This document shows, piece after piece, positions 1-6,184 of a stretch of DNA of 12,424 nt. How positions within the stretch are numbered: position 1 is the first letter of the stretch; each line of letters starts with the position of its first letter. Under the pieces are notes generated by a model. That model did not search any database. It saw only the letters and a list, made by a program, of their open reading frames with translations, and was not told the origin of the DNA. The DNA is from Russula earlei (lineage: Eukaryota > Basidiomycota > Agaricomycetes > Russulales > Russulaceae): assembly GCA_025769875.1 (NCBI GenBank), contig JAGFNK010001241.1, positions 1-12,424 on the forward strand, given 5' to 3'. The position numbers were made by a program, and so were the translations under genes.

Positions 1-2
1 TC

Positions 3-146
3 AGTGAAGGGAACCTCCAGCTCTATTTTGAGGGTTATGTTGTGGATGAGCCAGGTGAACGGAGCAAGCTTTCATGTCCAAGGGTCAACAGCAATTTCCT
101 GGTTTCAGGTAAGTATGACGCACCACATGTGGAAGACATTTCCTGA
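3..146 (+). CDS. Partial coding stretch of unknown protein (3' end of a gene or exon)
   Basis: The third forward frame is open from the window edge to a TGA at 144-146, giving about 47 residues with a balanced, protein-like composition (it includes LQLYFEGYVVDEPGE and SCPRVNSNFLVSG). There is no ATG, so the start lies outside the window. A strong splice-donor match, CAG|GTAAGT, sits at 106-114 inside the frame. The exon may therefore end at 108, with the last dozen codons being intron. I do not recognise the family. The overlapping frame starting at the ATG at position 4 looks less protein-like. Being cut by the window edge, the call is tentative. Confidence 0.35.
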   Translation, partial: SEGNLQLYFEGYVVDEPGERSKLSCPRVNSNFLVSGKYDAPHVEDIS

Positions 147-560
147 TGGCTCGCATAATAAAAAGCTGCATTTTTTGAAGTGTGAGAGGGGTAAGTGGTG
201 TGAAATGTGATGATCGTAGTGCGCGAATGCCGTGTCATGCACGAGAAATGCCAAAAAGTGCCTGACAGCAGTACACTGTCGCTCACTGCGTTGCTCTGAC
301 TACCAAGCCACCCATCCATCATTCGTCATTGTTCGCCACCGCTGTACTCGAGGGCTCGCAGCCCACCATTGCCTCACCTCGCCCATTCACGCACAATTGC
401 AATCGCTGCCTCGACGCATGCCTCGCATCATCGTTTCAATTTTGTCTTATCGCTCTTCCGTCAGTCCTTGTCCGGTCCCATGAACGTGCCCTTCCCGTGT
501 GCTACATCATAAATAGTTGTATCATATCATGTGCTCAGCTGTAGGGATAATGTAATTTTA
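147..560. other. No gene recognised; pyrimidine-rich spacer
   Basis: Short overlapping open frames occur on both strands here, but none has convincing composition or a recognisable motif. The stretch from about 290 to 490 is rich in C and T and in CGC/CTCGC words, unlike the AT-rich repeat that follows. It could be a promoter or UTR of something to the left, but nothing in the sequence decides this. Confidence 0.4.
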
Positions 561-566
561 TCATGC

Positions 567-584
567 TTGGGGTCAGCACCCCAA
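567..584. repeat. Short perfect hairpin at the left edge of the tandem repeat
   Basis: TTGGGGT (567-573), loop CAGC, ACCCCAA (578-584) form a perfect 7-bp stem. The right arm overlaps the start of the first unit of the tandem repeat, whose units begin with a GCACCC-like word. The other units keep the right-arm word but not the left arm, so the hairpin is unique to this border. Confidence 0.55.
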
Positions 585-1210
585 AACATGAAAATTCAAC
601 GAGTGAAACCAATTATTTGGCTGCCTCTGGATACAGTACATGAGGTTCTACTGTCCAAGTTTCAAGGCAATCCATCGAGAAATGGTTGAGATATGACAGT
701 TTGAAAAATCGCATGCAGATGGGCACCCAAAAATTGAAACTTCAAGAACTGATAATTAGACACCAACTCTTTGGCTGCACCTAGACACATTATATGAGAT
801 CCCACTGTCCAAGTTTCAAGGCAATCCATTGAGAAATGGTTGAGATATGGCAGTTCAAAATTTCACACTCAGATTGCACCCAAAAATCGAAACTTCAAGA
901 ACAGAGAATTAGACCCCAACTCTTGGGCTGCACCTAGATACAGTACATGAGATCCCACTGTCGAAGTTCCAAGTCAATCGATTCAGAAACAGTTGAGATA
1001 TGGCAGTTCAAAGTTTTGCACTCATGTCAGCACCTGAAAATCGACATTTCAAGAACTGAATATTAGGCTCCCATATTTTAGCTGCACATAGATACAGTAT
1101 ATAAGGTTCTACTGTCAAAGTTTCAAGGCAATCTGTTGAGAAACTGTTGAGATATAGCAGTTTTAATTTCGCACTTGAAATGACATCCAAAAATGGCAAG
1201 TGCAAGGTCA
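576..1210. repeat. Tandem repeat, four diverged units of about 147-154 bp
   Basis: The word (G)CACCCAAAAAT followed by a CTTCAAGAAC-like word recurs at 576, 723, 876, 1030 and, degraded, at 1182, so unit spacing is 147, 153, 154 and 152 bp. A second landmark, ACTGTCCAAGTTTCAAGGCA, recurs near 650, 804, 957 and 1111. Inside each unit follow a GAGAAATGGTTGAGATATGG-like block, GGCAGTTCAAA, and GGCTGCACCTAGATACAGTA. The unit length is not a multiple of three and the frames contain many stops, so it is not coding. The outer units (first and last) are the most diverged and the middle ones the most alike. No function is evident. Confidence 0.85.
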
Positions 1211-1284
1211 CGTGAAAATGACAATAACACAATTCTCATTCTGTCAAACCCAGTCACTGCTCTAAGTGAAAGAGGCCCTTCTCA

Positions 1285-1596
1285 TCTCAATCCATTTACT
1301 CTTCCTGAGATAATATCAAAGGATTTGAAGTCTAGTGCTTGAACTATATCAAGCAACTCTTTCACTAGAGCAAAAATTAAGATCAAGTTGATCTTAACAA
1401 ATGGAGTGGGATCATCTACTGTTGGGTCTCTTGCTACCCAATGAGTAGTGTAAGGGTCTTTCTTGGTTCCTAAACCTAGACTCTTATAGTTGTTGATATC
1501 TTCATCCTCTGCAGCGTAGGGATGTTCTTTGTAGTAGCCAATGAAGTACCACTGATTGTTGATATATTTTCAAGGAGTGAAGCTTCCCTTATATTG
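1285..1596 (-). pseudogene. C-terminal part of an unknown protein, no start codon, cut by LTR C
   Basis: On the minus strand one frame reads from 1596 to a TGA at 1282-1284, with a single in-frame TGA at 1570-1572; the stretch after that stop is 95 codons long. Its content looks coding: an aromatic N-terminal part (NQWYFIGYYKEHPYAAEDED), a middle with KKDPYTTHWVARDPTVDDP, then a leucine/isoleucine-rich helix-like tail (KINLILIFALVKELLDIVQ). No Met codon opens it. It begins exactly where the terminus of LTR C (TGTCAAGAC at 1597) starts, so the upstream part was probably displaced by that insertion and may be the - strand corridor at 3140-4795. The family is not recognised. The natural stop at 1282 suggests a true C-terminus. 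Confidence 0.5.
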
Positions 1597-1884
1597 TGTC
1601 AAGACACGTACTGCTGATCACTAAGGACTCAGGAGCAGGTGGGCAAGGGTCGGAACAGATGGTATGCGGTGAAGGTGGCATTGAACAAGAGGACGAGCCA
1701 AACAATGAGGAGGTACCAGATGGGGATTGGTAGATGTTGCAAGAGACAGAGGCAAAGGCTGGAGGCCAGTGTAGTGAGGGGGCTTTAAACAAGGTGGTCA
1801 TAGAAGAGTACCTTGGAGGCGAGGGGAATCTTTAGACTGAGCAGTTGTGGGGGAGTACCCAGGAGTATGAGAGTATCACAAATG

Positions 1885-1924
1885 GACAGTCTGACGACTG
1901 CCATGCTTCATTGGGGCTTATATA
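1885..1924 (+). promoter_or_regulatory. LTR C promoter block: inverted repeat plus TATA box
   Basis: GACAGTCTGACGACTGCC (1885-1902) is the slightly degraded form of the inverted repeat that is perfect in LTRs A and B. TATATA lies at 1919-1924. The block is the most conserved part between C and the A/B family, which supports a functional U3 role and a + orientation for the LTR. Confidence 0.5.
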
Positions 1925-2067
1925 CAGTGTACAGGGTCGATTACAAAGAACTGGGACTATTCTAGACTCTTTGGTACCATCCAATAGGACTACAGAGGCA
2001 TAAACTTGCTTGTGTCAAGTTTCAGGCTTACTGAGCGCATTACTGATCATTGTGGAGCGATGACATC

Positions 2068-2072
2068 ATTAT
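2068..2072. repeat. Target-site duplication of LTR A, left copy (ATTAT)
   Basis: ATTAT directly precedes TGTCAAG of LTR A and is repeated exactly after its last base at 3035-3039. Five base pairs is the usual duplication length for Ty3/gypsy and Ty1/copia integrases. Confidence 0.85.
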
Positions 2073-2306
2073 TGTCAAGACTCACTGTTGAACAATCCAG
2101 TTCAAGAGCGAGGGATAAGCTCGAAGACGAGTCGATAAACGTCCAAGACGGCGTGGGCAAGAAGTAGAGTCCAGAGTAGTAACAGATACCAGAGGGGTAT
2201 TGTTACTGTGAGAGTCGAGCAGTCATGCAGAGGAGAGGCCAGGATAGTCACAAGGGGACGGTCCTTAAAGGAGTATCCCAGGGATGGAGAGTGCCGTAAA
2301 CAAATG

Positions 2307-2349
2307 GACAGTCTGAGGACTGTCTGCTACTTTATTGAGCACTTATATA
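2307..2349 (+). promoter_or_regulatory. LTR A promoter block: perfect inverted repeat and TATA box
   Basis: GACAGTC (2307-2313), TGAG, GACTGTC (2318-2324) is a perfect 7-bp inverted repeat about 20 bp upstream of TATATA (2344-2349). The same arrangement occurs in LTR B and, slightly degraded, in LTR C. It is a plausible binding site for a dimeric factor or a core U3 element; this is inferred from position and conservation only. Confidence 0.55.
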
Positions 2350-2432
2350 CTACAAGAGAACTGCTAAATAGGGAACAAGTCATAACCTTGTTATCAAGCA
2401 CAATAGAGTGATGAGTAAGAAGTCGGAGGATG

Positions 2433-2464
2433 CTTACTGAGCATGCTCAGTCATGCTCAGTAAG
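2433..2464. repeat. Long palindrome in LTR A, followed by TGAGTAAG repeats
   Basis: CTTACTGAGCATG (2433-2445), loop CTCAGT, CATGCTCAGTAAG (2452-2464) is a perfect 13-bp inverted repeat. The left arm plus loop also contains the 16-bp perfect palindrome ACTGAGCATGCTCAGT. TGAGTAAGA words flank it on both sides (around 2411, 2469 and 2491). It lies about 85 bp downstream of the TATA box, thus probably in R/U5 of the LTR transcript, where it could fold. It is preserved base for base in LTR B. Confidence 0.7.
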
Positions 2465-2642
2465 CTGCTGAGTAAGAAGGCTTCTCTTGATGAGTAAGAG
2501 CTTCCATTGTCCACGTGTTCACTGCTTTAGTGCATGTGCGAGCACCTGATTCATTTCCTGTTAGTTAGTTTAGGGCTGGTCATTTGAGGACTTGTAGTTC
2601 AGTTAGGGAATAGTGTTATCTTATAAGGCCCTTATATAGTTC

Positions 2643-2671
2643 TATTAGGGTCCTTAGAGTCGACCCTAATA
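2643..2671. repeat. Inverted repeat TATTAGGGTC/GACCCTAATA in LTR A
   Basis: Perfect 10-bp arms at 2643-2652 and 2662-2671 enclose a 9-nt loop. The surrounding 200 bp repeat the word GGTCCTTA several times. The arms are identical in LTR B (6480-6508), whose loop differs by one base. Confidence 0.6.
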
Positions 2672-3034
2672 CTTCTATTAAGGTCCTTAGTATTGCCTTA
2701 TAGTTCGTTCTATAGTTATTAGAGTTGGTCTAATAACGCGTTGTAGGGCCTTTGATACTAGGTTAGTGCCTATTGTAGAGCTCCTAGGGTCGTTCCAAAG
2801 GGTCCTTAGGAAGGCCCTAATACTGTCTTTTGTTGCTAGAAGGGTTGCCTTTAAGTGGGGCTTGCTGTATGTCAATTGTGCCGAGAATCACTCACGCAAC
2901 AATGCACGCGCGATATTGTGGACACCTCTACTCACCCCTTTTGCTCGTGTGAACAGGGTGACACCATAGAGGCTGGGTTTCCTCCTATAAGGAAGGGTCC
3001 TTCAAGGGCCCTCTCCGGAGAATGGTTCATGACA

Positions 3035-3039
3035 ATTAT
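3035..3039. repeat. Target-site duplication of LTR A, right copy (ATTAT)
   Basis: ATTAT follows the terminal GACA of LTR A and equals the five bases before its first base. Confidence 0.85.
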
Positions 3040-3139
3040 GATATCACTGTGGAGCGCTTAGTGAGCCTATGAGGTCACTGTGGAGTCACTCAGTCAGCCA
3101 TGATGTCATTGGAGCCTTGATGATGTCAGATGAGTTATG

Positions 3140-3921
3140 CAACAGTTTCTAAGAGTTTGTGCTGCTGTTTCGGGTCCATGGTGGCTGGGTGACCATGTGG
3201 CTGCCATGTGATGATTACCCAATTAGAAAATGGGTGCCTGGTCATGTTATAGTGCCTTTGCAATAGCGATATCTTGTACCACAGGGGGGTAGCCCAGAAA
3301 ATGGAAGGGAGTTGGCAATGCAAAGTGAGAGAGGTCTCTCTTGAGTGAAATAGGACAATCTTCGGCCAGGGCCTGGCCTTGGTTCGTAACATATTGGACC
3401 TTGTATCAATTAGGTCCTTCCTGGTCTGCCCAAATCCAGATGGCAGTTCCTTTGATTCCTGAGGGGAGATTGTCACTGTCCCTTGCTTTAAACCACCCAA
3501 AGATGGTTCCTTTCATGGAGTGCTGATTGAACTTAACATGTATGCTATGTTTTCCTTCAATCTCCACTTTGTCTGCTTGCTACTGCCTTTCCTAGGGAGT
3601 AGGGACTTGTGTGCCCACTTACCACTGTCTATGCCAATGACAGTAGAGGTCTTTACAGAAGTATGTGTGTGTCCAACCATGCTGCTTGTTGGGAGTCACA
3701 TAGTACACCTTCTTCTTGTCATGGAGAGTTCTGTATAGATTCTCTCCCTTGACTACATCAGCATAGGTAGCTGACAATATGATGACTAGATCCTAGTCCC
3801 AAGGCTTCCTGCCTGATTCTGGTTTGCTTTCACAGTGATGTCTGTGATAGAAGCTTGACTTATGTTAAGGCTCCAAAGTGCCTTAAATAAGATCAATGGT
3901 CATATCTATGAACATGTCCTA
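3140..3921 (-). pseudogene. Decayed coding corridor, unknown protein (downstream part)
   Basis: One minus-strand frame carries protein-like sequence through this whole stretch despite in-frame stops at 3919, 3883, 3865, 3793, 3619, 3592, 3580, 3406, 3247 and 3223 (lowest coordinate of each codon). Readable blocks are, in order, KPESGRKPW, a DVVKGENLYRTLHDKKKVYY block with a downstream THTYFCKDLYCHWHRQW, then KVEIEGKHSIHVKFNQHSMK, GTIFGWFKARDSDNLPSGIK, YKVQYVTNQGQALAEDCP and FHFLGYPPVVQDIAIAKAL. Each stop differs by one C-to-T change from CAA, CAG or CGA, but that holds for any stop codon. The stops at 3619-3580 follow a donor-like GTAAGT, so a short intron is an alternative. A second minus frame at 3135-3500 is stop-free for 121 codons but looks less like protein. 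Family not recognised. Confidence 0.5.
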
Positions 3922-3941
3922 CCAATGCAGATGTGCTTGAG

Positions 3942-4271
3942 TCAAGCAAGCAATACTTGTGGAGGGGAAGGAGTGTTAGATCCTTCTGGAGTATGGCAAC
4001 AAGATGAGAGGGGCTCTGCAGATGGGGTAGGAGTCAACTGTTTGGGATTGGCAAACTAATTTGAGCTTAAGGCTCAACTGCTATGAACTGGGGGCTTTAT
4101 GTAGCCCTCAGGGATAATGTTTGTGCTACTGTAGTACTGGTTGGTGCTATAGTAGCAAAGGTGGCTCATAGAAGCAATGGTTGCTTCTGTGTAAATGATC
4201 TTAGTGCTGGAAGCATTAATTGCTTCCATAGGAGCAATCTTGTCATAAGTACTACTATCACCTCCAATTCC
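3942..4271 (-). pseudogene. Decayed coding corridor, unknown protein (middle part, Ser/Thr/Pro-rich)
   Basis: After a frame change near 4260-4275, the reading passes to another minus frame that is open from 4271 to a TGA at 4074-4076. It then continues past a TAG at 4056-4058 to a TGA at 3942-3944. The peptide is rich in Ser, Thr, Tyr, Asn and Pro (SSTKIIYTEATIASMSHL, YYSTNQYYSSTNIIPEGYIK, PTPSAEPLSSCCHTPEGSNT), which reads like a low-complexity linker between the zinc-knuckle part upstream and the more ordered part downstream. A further frame change near 3945 links it to the downstream block. Two paired GAAGCAA hairpins fall inside it. Confidence 0.4.
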
Positions 4272-4795
4272 TCAGCCACTGCTGAGGGAGACATGATCTG
4301 CAGGAATCTGTCAGAGTCCCTGGGCAACCTCCTGACTGGAAGAGTGTCAGAGCAAAGAAGAGGGGCTGTGCTGAAGAGTTCTTGAAGGGTCATGGACCCT
4401 TCTCCTCTTGCTACCTGCACGAGGCATGGGTTAGCAACATCCTCCCTGTCCTGGTCAGACTTTCTCTTCTTGTTTTGGTGTGCCAGGTCCCAACCTCAGT
4501 GGAAGGGACACAATCTGGTGGGTACATAGGTGTGATGACAGGGAGGTACCAGGCAATGGAAGGCAGCATCAGCTGCCAGTTGGTCATGGCAGTATTGGTG
4601 GGGTTGTGGACAGTACTTGTTAAAGTGTCCTACCTTGCGACAATACTTGCATCGGTTTCTCTTCCTCCTCCCTTCTATCATGTTCAGCTGCTGGGCTTCT
4701 GGAATGAACTCAGTAGCTGCCACAGATGCTTCTCCACTGCTGCTGAAGGAGTGGTAGTAGATGGAGCTCTGGGGGGAAGGATTTGGTGATGCTTC
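4166..4795 (-). pseudogene. CCHC zinc-knuckle protein, broken by one in-frame stop
   Basis: A single minus-strand frame is open from 4795 to 4166 except for a TGA at 4496-4498. Upstream of the stop it has a Ser/Pro-rich segment, a basic stretch (EGRRKRNR) and the knuckle CKYCRKVGHFNKYC at 4610-4651, which fits C-X2-C-X4-H-X4-C. More Cys and His residues follow (HQYCHD, HCLVPPCHHTY, CPFH), so the metal-binding region may be larger than a classical knuckle. Downstream of the stop comes a basic, Lys-rich patch (HQNKKRKSDQDRED) and then SMTLQELFSTAPLL, RRLPRDSDRFLQ. CCHC knuckles usually bind single-stranded nucleic acid and are typical of Gag proteins, but also occur in cellular proteins. There is no Gag core or polymerase nearby on this strand. 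Start is unclear: upstream is a TAA at 4796-4798. Confidence 0.6.
4170..4227. repeat. Two neighbouring hairpins built on GAAGCA
   Basis: AGAAGCAA (4170-4177), TGG, TTGCTTCT (4181-4188) is a perfect 8-bp inverted repeat. About 30 bp further, GGAAGCA (4209-4215), TTAAT, TGCTTCC (4221-4227) is a 7-bp inverted repeat with the same core. They fall in the Ser/Thr-rich coding part, so they may be a by-product of repeated codons. Confidence 0.45.
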
Positions 4796-4904
4796 TTATC
4801 CTACCCCTCCACAAAGGCATATGGTTAACATGGTTTTGTTGAAGATAGAGGGCACAGGTTATGTGATAACAATAAGATCCTTAAGTTCTATCAATAGATA
4901 TTTT

Positions 4905-4924
4905 AGTTTGTGTAAGACAAAACT
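4905..4924. repeat. Duplicated motif AGTTTGTGTAAGACAAAACT, copy 1
   Basis: This 20-bp word recurs exactly at 5011-5030, 106 bp away. It contains TGTAAGACA, the same 9 bases that start the gypsy LTR at 7423, which may be chance. Outside the word the flanks differ. Confidence 0.6.
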
Positions 4925-5007
4925 ATAGAATATGTTGTACCTATCAAAAGATATCTACAATGCATGATTAGATGCAACAGATAAGATGAGATACAGTGAA
5001 TACTCAC

Positions 5008-5033
5008 TTCAGTTTGTGTAAGACAAAACTGAA
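5008..5033. repeat. Duplicated motif copy 2, extended to an inverted repeat
   Basis: The 20-bp word at 5011-5030 is flanked so that TTCAGTTT (5008-5015) pairs with AAACTGAA (5026-5033), making a perfect 8-bp inverted repeat around TGTGTAAGAC-like sequence. Copy 1 has a shorter version (TAGTTT/AAACTA). Confidence 0.6.
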
Positions 5034-5306
5034 GCAATCTAGCTAATTGAGAGCCTCTTAAATATGCAAGAGCATCTCTAAGCAAAGTAATCATAACTAC
5101 CAACTTGTATCATCAAGGATCAGTCATTAGTAGCTACTGATTGTCATCAATTAACTTATCATTGTAACATATGCAGGCTGCAGCATCTGAGCTGAGCTGG
5201 TCTGGGCTGATCTGATGCGTGAGCCAGGAGTGCCCAGTCTGTGGGAGCTGATGCATTAACACAACTGGGCTGTGATTACATCAGACTACCCAAAGCAGTG
5301 GTAATC

Positions 5307-5907
5307 TCAACAGGTTTGGAGGACATCAATCTCCTCTTTAGAATACCCTTGCATGGCAGTAGGTGAAGGGTTGGCTGGTGCTGGTTCTGGGGTAGAGGTG
5401 TCATACACCTGGGCGACGTCTGCCTGCAGCCTGTAGTCACCTAGCAGATAGAGGGTCCATCTCCAGTACCCCTCAAACTGCTTCTCAGTGTCAAAGCAGT
5501 TCAGGTCATATTCATCTTGGCCATAGTTGTAGAGGTTGTAGCAGGGGGTGGCCTGGAGGATTTCACCATAGTCCCCATGGCCTTCTCCATTCTGCCCCCT
5601 CACCCATGGTTCTCCAAGGCGACCTCATAGGCCACATACTTGGCCAGTTTGTTGCTCCAAGTCACACCATGAGGGATGTCAATCCCTGTGTGGTGTCTGT
5701 CAGCATCCCACCACACCCAAGTCTCTCCAGGGTGGGCAACCTGGTCAAGAGTACTGGTGGGGGATGTCACATCCCAGTCCCCAGGCTGAGCATCAACTTG
5801 GTCAGCAGGGGGTCCAAATTCAAGGGGATGCATGTCTGCTTCTCCCTCTCCAGTGCCATGTTCATCCATTCCTTGGAAGAAGGTAAGAAGGGAAGTGTCA
5901 GGGGTAG
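5307..5907 (-). pseudogene. Downstream part of the chromodomain gene (Trp-rich, unknown domain), separated by LTR B
   Basis: Reading on the minus strand, one frame runs from the LTR B border to a TGA at 5600-5602, and the next frame runs from 5603 to a TGA at 5307-5309. Both halves are strongly protein-like and seem to be one protein with a one-base frameshift in a run of Gs near 5600 (or a small intron with a GTGAGG donor). The first half is acidic (GMDEHGTGEGEADMHPLEFG, QPGDWDV), then has ETWVWWDADRHHTGIDIPHG and SNKLAKYVAYEVALENHG. The second half has GQNGEGHGDYGEILQATPCY, NYGQDEYDLNCFDTEKQFEG, YWRWTLYLLGDYRLQADVAQ and an Ala/Pro-rich tail ending GYSKEEIDVLQTC. I do not recognise the domain. 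Across the LTR it continues the chromodomain coding region (one further frame change near the junction). Confidence 0.55.
5903..5907. repeat. Target-site duplication of LTR B, left copy (GGTAG)
   Basis: GGTAG precedes TGTCAAG of LTR B and recurs directly after its last base at 6872-6876. Confidence 0.85.
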
Positions 5908-6141
5908 TGTCAAGACTCACTGTTGAACAATCCAGTTCAAGAGCGAGGGAGAAGTTCAAAGACAAGTCGATAGACATCCAAGACTGCGTGAGCAAGAAGT
6001 AGGGTCCAAAGCAGTGCTAAGTACCAGAGGGGTACTGTCACTGGTAGTATCGAGAAGTTATGCAGGGAAGAGGCCAGATTGGTCACAAGGGGATGGTCCT
6101 TAAAGGAGTATCCCAGGGATAGAGAGTGGCGTAAACAAATG

Positions 6142-6184
6142 GACAGTCTGAAGACTGTCTGCTACTTTATTGAGTGCTTATATA
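6142..6184 (+). promoter_or_regulatory. LTR B promoter block: perfect inverted repeat and TATA box
   Basis: GACAGTC (6142-6148), TGAA, GACTGTC (6153-6159) and TATATA (6179-6184) match the LTR A block in sequence and spacing; the only change in the repeat is in the loop. Confidence 0.55.

Larger units (their letters stand above)
2073..3034 (+). mobile_element. Solo LTR A, 962 bp, with intact termini and target-site duplication
   Basis: The element starts TGTCAAGACTC and ends GGTTCATGACA, so it has the TG...CA ends and a 5-bp terminal inverted repeat TGTCA/TGACA. It is flanked by ATTAT on both sides. A second copy of the same length and plan lies at 5908-6871 with a different duplication, which fixes both boundaries. 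There is no gag, pol or second LTR between the duplications, so this is a solo LTR, normally the product of recombination between the two LTRs of a full element. Orientation (+) follows the TATATA box at 2344-2349. It is inserted inside the older LTR C. No convincing coding frame is present; the short frames in its right half overlap structured repeats. Confidence 0.9.
1597..3130 (+). mobile_element. Old, divergent solo LTR (C) interrupted by LTR A; right end uncertain
   Basis: The terminus TGTCAAGAC at 1597 is the same as that of LTRs A and B. The block around 1885-1924 (GGACAGTCTGACGACTG followed by CTTATATAC) matches their promoter block closely, while most of the rest does not align by eye. 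After the LTR A insertion the sequence resumes at 3040 with related words (TGTGGAGCG on both sides of A). The 3' end is not certain: a candidate is TGATGTCA ending at 3128, but no 5-bp duplication of the left flank (TATTG, 1592-1596) follows it. Without A the element would be about 560 bp. It is a relative of, not a copy of, the A/B family, and older than A. Confidence 0.55.
4796..5306. other. AT-rich spacer, no gene recognised
   Basis: This stretch separates the zinc-knuckle corridor from the end of the chromodomain gene, both on the minus strand. It is AT-rich, full of stops in most frames, and carries a duplicated 20-bp motif. A 66-codon minus frame at 4903-5103 exists, but half of it is made of the duplicated motif and it has no protein-like features. 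It may hold the promoter of the zinc-knuckle gene, or may be intronic if the two coding regions belong to one gene. Confidence 0.4.

Noticed and set aside
576..1210. CRISPR-like array
   Set aside because: The repeats are long, contiguous and diverged with no unique spacers, and the context is eukaryotic.
1008..1232. 74-codon minus-strand frame inside the tandem repeat
   Set aside because: The repeat unit is not a multiple of three and the other units do not keep the frame open.
2643..2660. Telomere-like TTAGGG words
   Set aside because: Single TTAGGG words inside LTRs, part of an inverted repeat; no tandem array, so not telomeric.
3390..3396. CA followed by TATTG as the right end and duplication of LTR C
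   Set aside because: It matches the left flank of C (TATTG at 1592-1596), but it lies in the middle of continuous minus-strand coding sequence, so the match is most likely chance.
3135..3500. 121-codon stop-free minus-strand frame
   Set aside because: The neighbouring frame, although broken by stops, has more protein-like content and joins the upstream blocks without a frame change; the open frame has a TTG start only. Kept as an alternative, not as a gene.
4083..4789. Long + strand open frames (100 and 135 codons)
   Set aside because: They lie antisense to the zinc-knuckle region, have no motif and look like shadows of it.
5606..5926. 106-codon + strand frame
   Set aside because: It is antisense to the Trp-rich part of the chromodomain gene and runs into LTR B.
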